Shown: positions 6,871-7,529 of the stretch, piece after piece | How the letters are laid out: the number at the start of each line of letters is the position of its first letter | Numbering within the stretch: position 1 is the first letter of the stretch | Source: Nocardioides sp. | GTDB taxonomy: Bacteria > Actinomycetota > Actinomycetes > Propionibacteriales > Nocardioidaceae | DNA: 7,529 nucleotides | Assembly: GCA_029264225.1 (NCBI GenBank) | Contig: JARICB010000046.1 | Coordinates: 1 to 7,529 of the forward strand | Direction of reading: 5' to 3' | Translations under genes and position numbers: made by a program | The notes under the pieces: model-generated | Seen by the model: the letters and a program-made list of their open reading frames with translations, nothing else | What the model was told of the DNA's origin: nothing | Databases searched by the model: none

Positions 6871-7097
6871 GCAGCCACGACGATCTGGTCTCGTTCGCCG
6901 AACGAGCCGCACACGACCTCAACAATCCCGTCACGGCCATCTCGATGGCCCTGGAGATGGCCCTTGATGAGGTGCCGGCCGACGCCGGGGAGTTGAGCGA
7001 CCTGTTGGCCCGGGTCCAGCGCAGCCTGGCCCGGCTTACGGCCATGATCGACACCCTGCCGAGCAGAGCCGAGGACTGGCCACTTTCGAGTGAGTAG
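6867..7097 (+). CDS. Stand-alone histidine-kinase DHp (HisKA-like) protein, no ATPase domain
   Basis: The 76-residue product resembles only the dimerisation/phosphoacceptor hairpin of a two-component histidine kinase. Helix 1 carries the H-box FAERAAHDLNNPVTAISMAL (10-29) with the potential phosphoacceptor His16. The next residues give H-D-x-x-N (D17, N20), the arrangement linked in HisKA proteins to phosphotransfer and phosphatase activity. Helix 2 is ELSDLLARVQRSLARLTAMI (42-61), ending in IDTLPSRAE where a kinase would lead into the catalytic domain. No N, G1 or G2 ATP-binding box follows: the stop is at 7095 and the convergent nadA ends ten bases later. The start GTG at 6867 overlaps the pspAB stop as GTGA; an in-frame GTG at 6837 would add ten residues. 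It is tightly linked to the PSP operon. It could be a phosphotransfer adaptor, a phosphatase, a kinase inhibitor or a remnant. Confidence 0.8.
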   Translation: MSSHDDLVSFAERAAHDLNNPVTAISMALEMALDEVPADAGELSDLLARVQRSLARLTAMIDTLPSRAEDWPLSSE

Positions 7098-7101
7098 CCA
7101 G
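7076..7101. terminator. Candidate terminator hairpin with TTCG loop at the end of the psp operon
   Basis: CACT (7081-7084) pairs with AGTG (7089-7092) around a TTCG tetraloop, and the outer CTGGC (7076-7080) pairs with GCCAG (7097-7101), leaving AGTA bulged. It covers the stop codon of the DHp gene and sits just before the end of the convergent nadA, where it could serve both strands. There is no T-tract, so termination is inferred from structure and position. Confidence 0.4.
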
Positions 7102-7107
7102 CCCGGC

Positions 7108-7529
7108 TCAGTCGCGGTGTGACTTGCCCGGCAGATCGAGCATCCGTTGGAGCGCGACCAGTGCGTGGTGCGAGGTGTCCGGGTCGACCTTGATCTGGTT
7201 GACCACCTGGCCGGCGACGAGGGACTCCATCACCCACACGAAGTGCGGCAGGTCGATCCTGTTCATCGTCGAGCAATAGCAGACGTTGCGGTCGAGGAAC
7301 ACGATGTTCTTGTCTGGGTGGGCGTTCGCCAGCCGGTTGACCAGGTTGAGTTCGGTGCCGATGGCCCACGTGGTGCCAGGCTCTGCGGCCTCGATGGTCT
7401 TGATGATGAACTCGGTCGAACCGACCAGGTCGGCGCTGGTGACGACTTCGTGGGTGCACTCGGGGTGGACCAGGATGTTGATGCCCTCGTGCTTGGCCCG
7501 CAGTTCCTCGATCACGTCCGTGGTGAAGC
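7108..7529 (-). CDS. nadA: Quinolinate synthase, C-terminal part (5' end outside window)
   Basis: NadA is the [4Fe-4S] enzyme that condenses iminoaspartate with dihydroxyacetone phosphate to quinolinate, the first committed pyridine ring in NAD synthesis. The window holds the last 139 residues; the frame is open to the right edge, and a GTG near 7515 is internal. Family blocks are VHPECTHEVVTSADLVGSTE, GTELNLVNRL and DRNVCYCSTMNRIDLP. Cys24 of the fragment (in HPEC) and the Cys pair at 83/85 (CYC) contain the second and third cluster-ligand positions; the first cysteine lies outside. The ending, LQRMLDLPG, is also characteristic. It converges on the psp operon with only ten bases between the stop codons. 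nadB and nadC would be expected upstream, outside the window. Confidence 0.97.
   Translation of the reverse strand, partial: FTTDVIEELRAKHEGINILVHPECTHEVVTSADLVGSTEFIIKTIEAAEPGTTWAIGTELNLVNRLANAHPDKNIVFLDRNVCYCSTMNRIDLPHFVWVMESLVAGQVVNQIKVDPDTSHHALVALQRMLDLPGKSHRD

Noticed and set aside
6331..6912. A 193-codon - strand open frame opposite pspAB
   Set aside because: pspAB on the + strand matches its family along its length; the antisense product has no recognisable motif.

Overview
This is a high-GC (roughly two-thirds G+C by eye), densely packed chromosomal segment from an actinobacterium. The evidence is the set of families present: a DUF3043 membrane protein, actinobacterial PspA/PspAA/PspAB with an M48 protease, an M16 peptidase next to dapB, and frequent GTG starts. 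The protein sequences feel closest to Nocardioides and relatives (Propionibacteriales), but that placement is inference. No tRNA, rRNA, CRISPR array, transposase or phage gene was found. The largest gap without a gene is about 160 bases.

Left part (1-2027). The 3' end of an M16 zinc-peptidase-family gene (+) faces a small SAM-dependent methyltransferase gene (-). Between them lies a striking 76-base inverted repeat. dapB (+), for lysine and peptidoglycan-precursor synthesis, diverges from the methyltransferase. In Streptomyces and relatives the M16 gene normally sits directly upstream of dapB, so the reverse-strand methyltransferase looks like an interruption of that order.

Middle part (2049-4172, - strand). 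Four genes read as one unit: a DUF3043 two-helix membrane protein, a GNAT acetyltransferase, and the branched-chain amino acid exporter pair azlC and azlD. All three junctions are the same TGATG stop/start overlap, so translation is probably coupled along the whole unit.

Right part (4300-7097, + strand). A phage-shock/envelope-stress operon diverges from DUF3043 across a 127-base promoter region: pspA, pspAA, the membrane metalloprotease gene htpX and pspAB. They are tightly spaced. PspA would bind and stabilise the stressed membrane, HtpX would degrade damaged membrane proteins, and PspAA and PspAB are PspA-linked partners of unknown biochemistry. A fifth, overlapping gene encodes a 76-residue protein that is little more than a histidine-kinase dimerisation/phosphotransfer hairpin (H-box AHDLNNP) with no ATPase domain. 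This is the most intriguing item in the window. The operon ends against the convergent 3' part of nadA (quinolinate synthase, NAD synthesis), which runs off the right edge.
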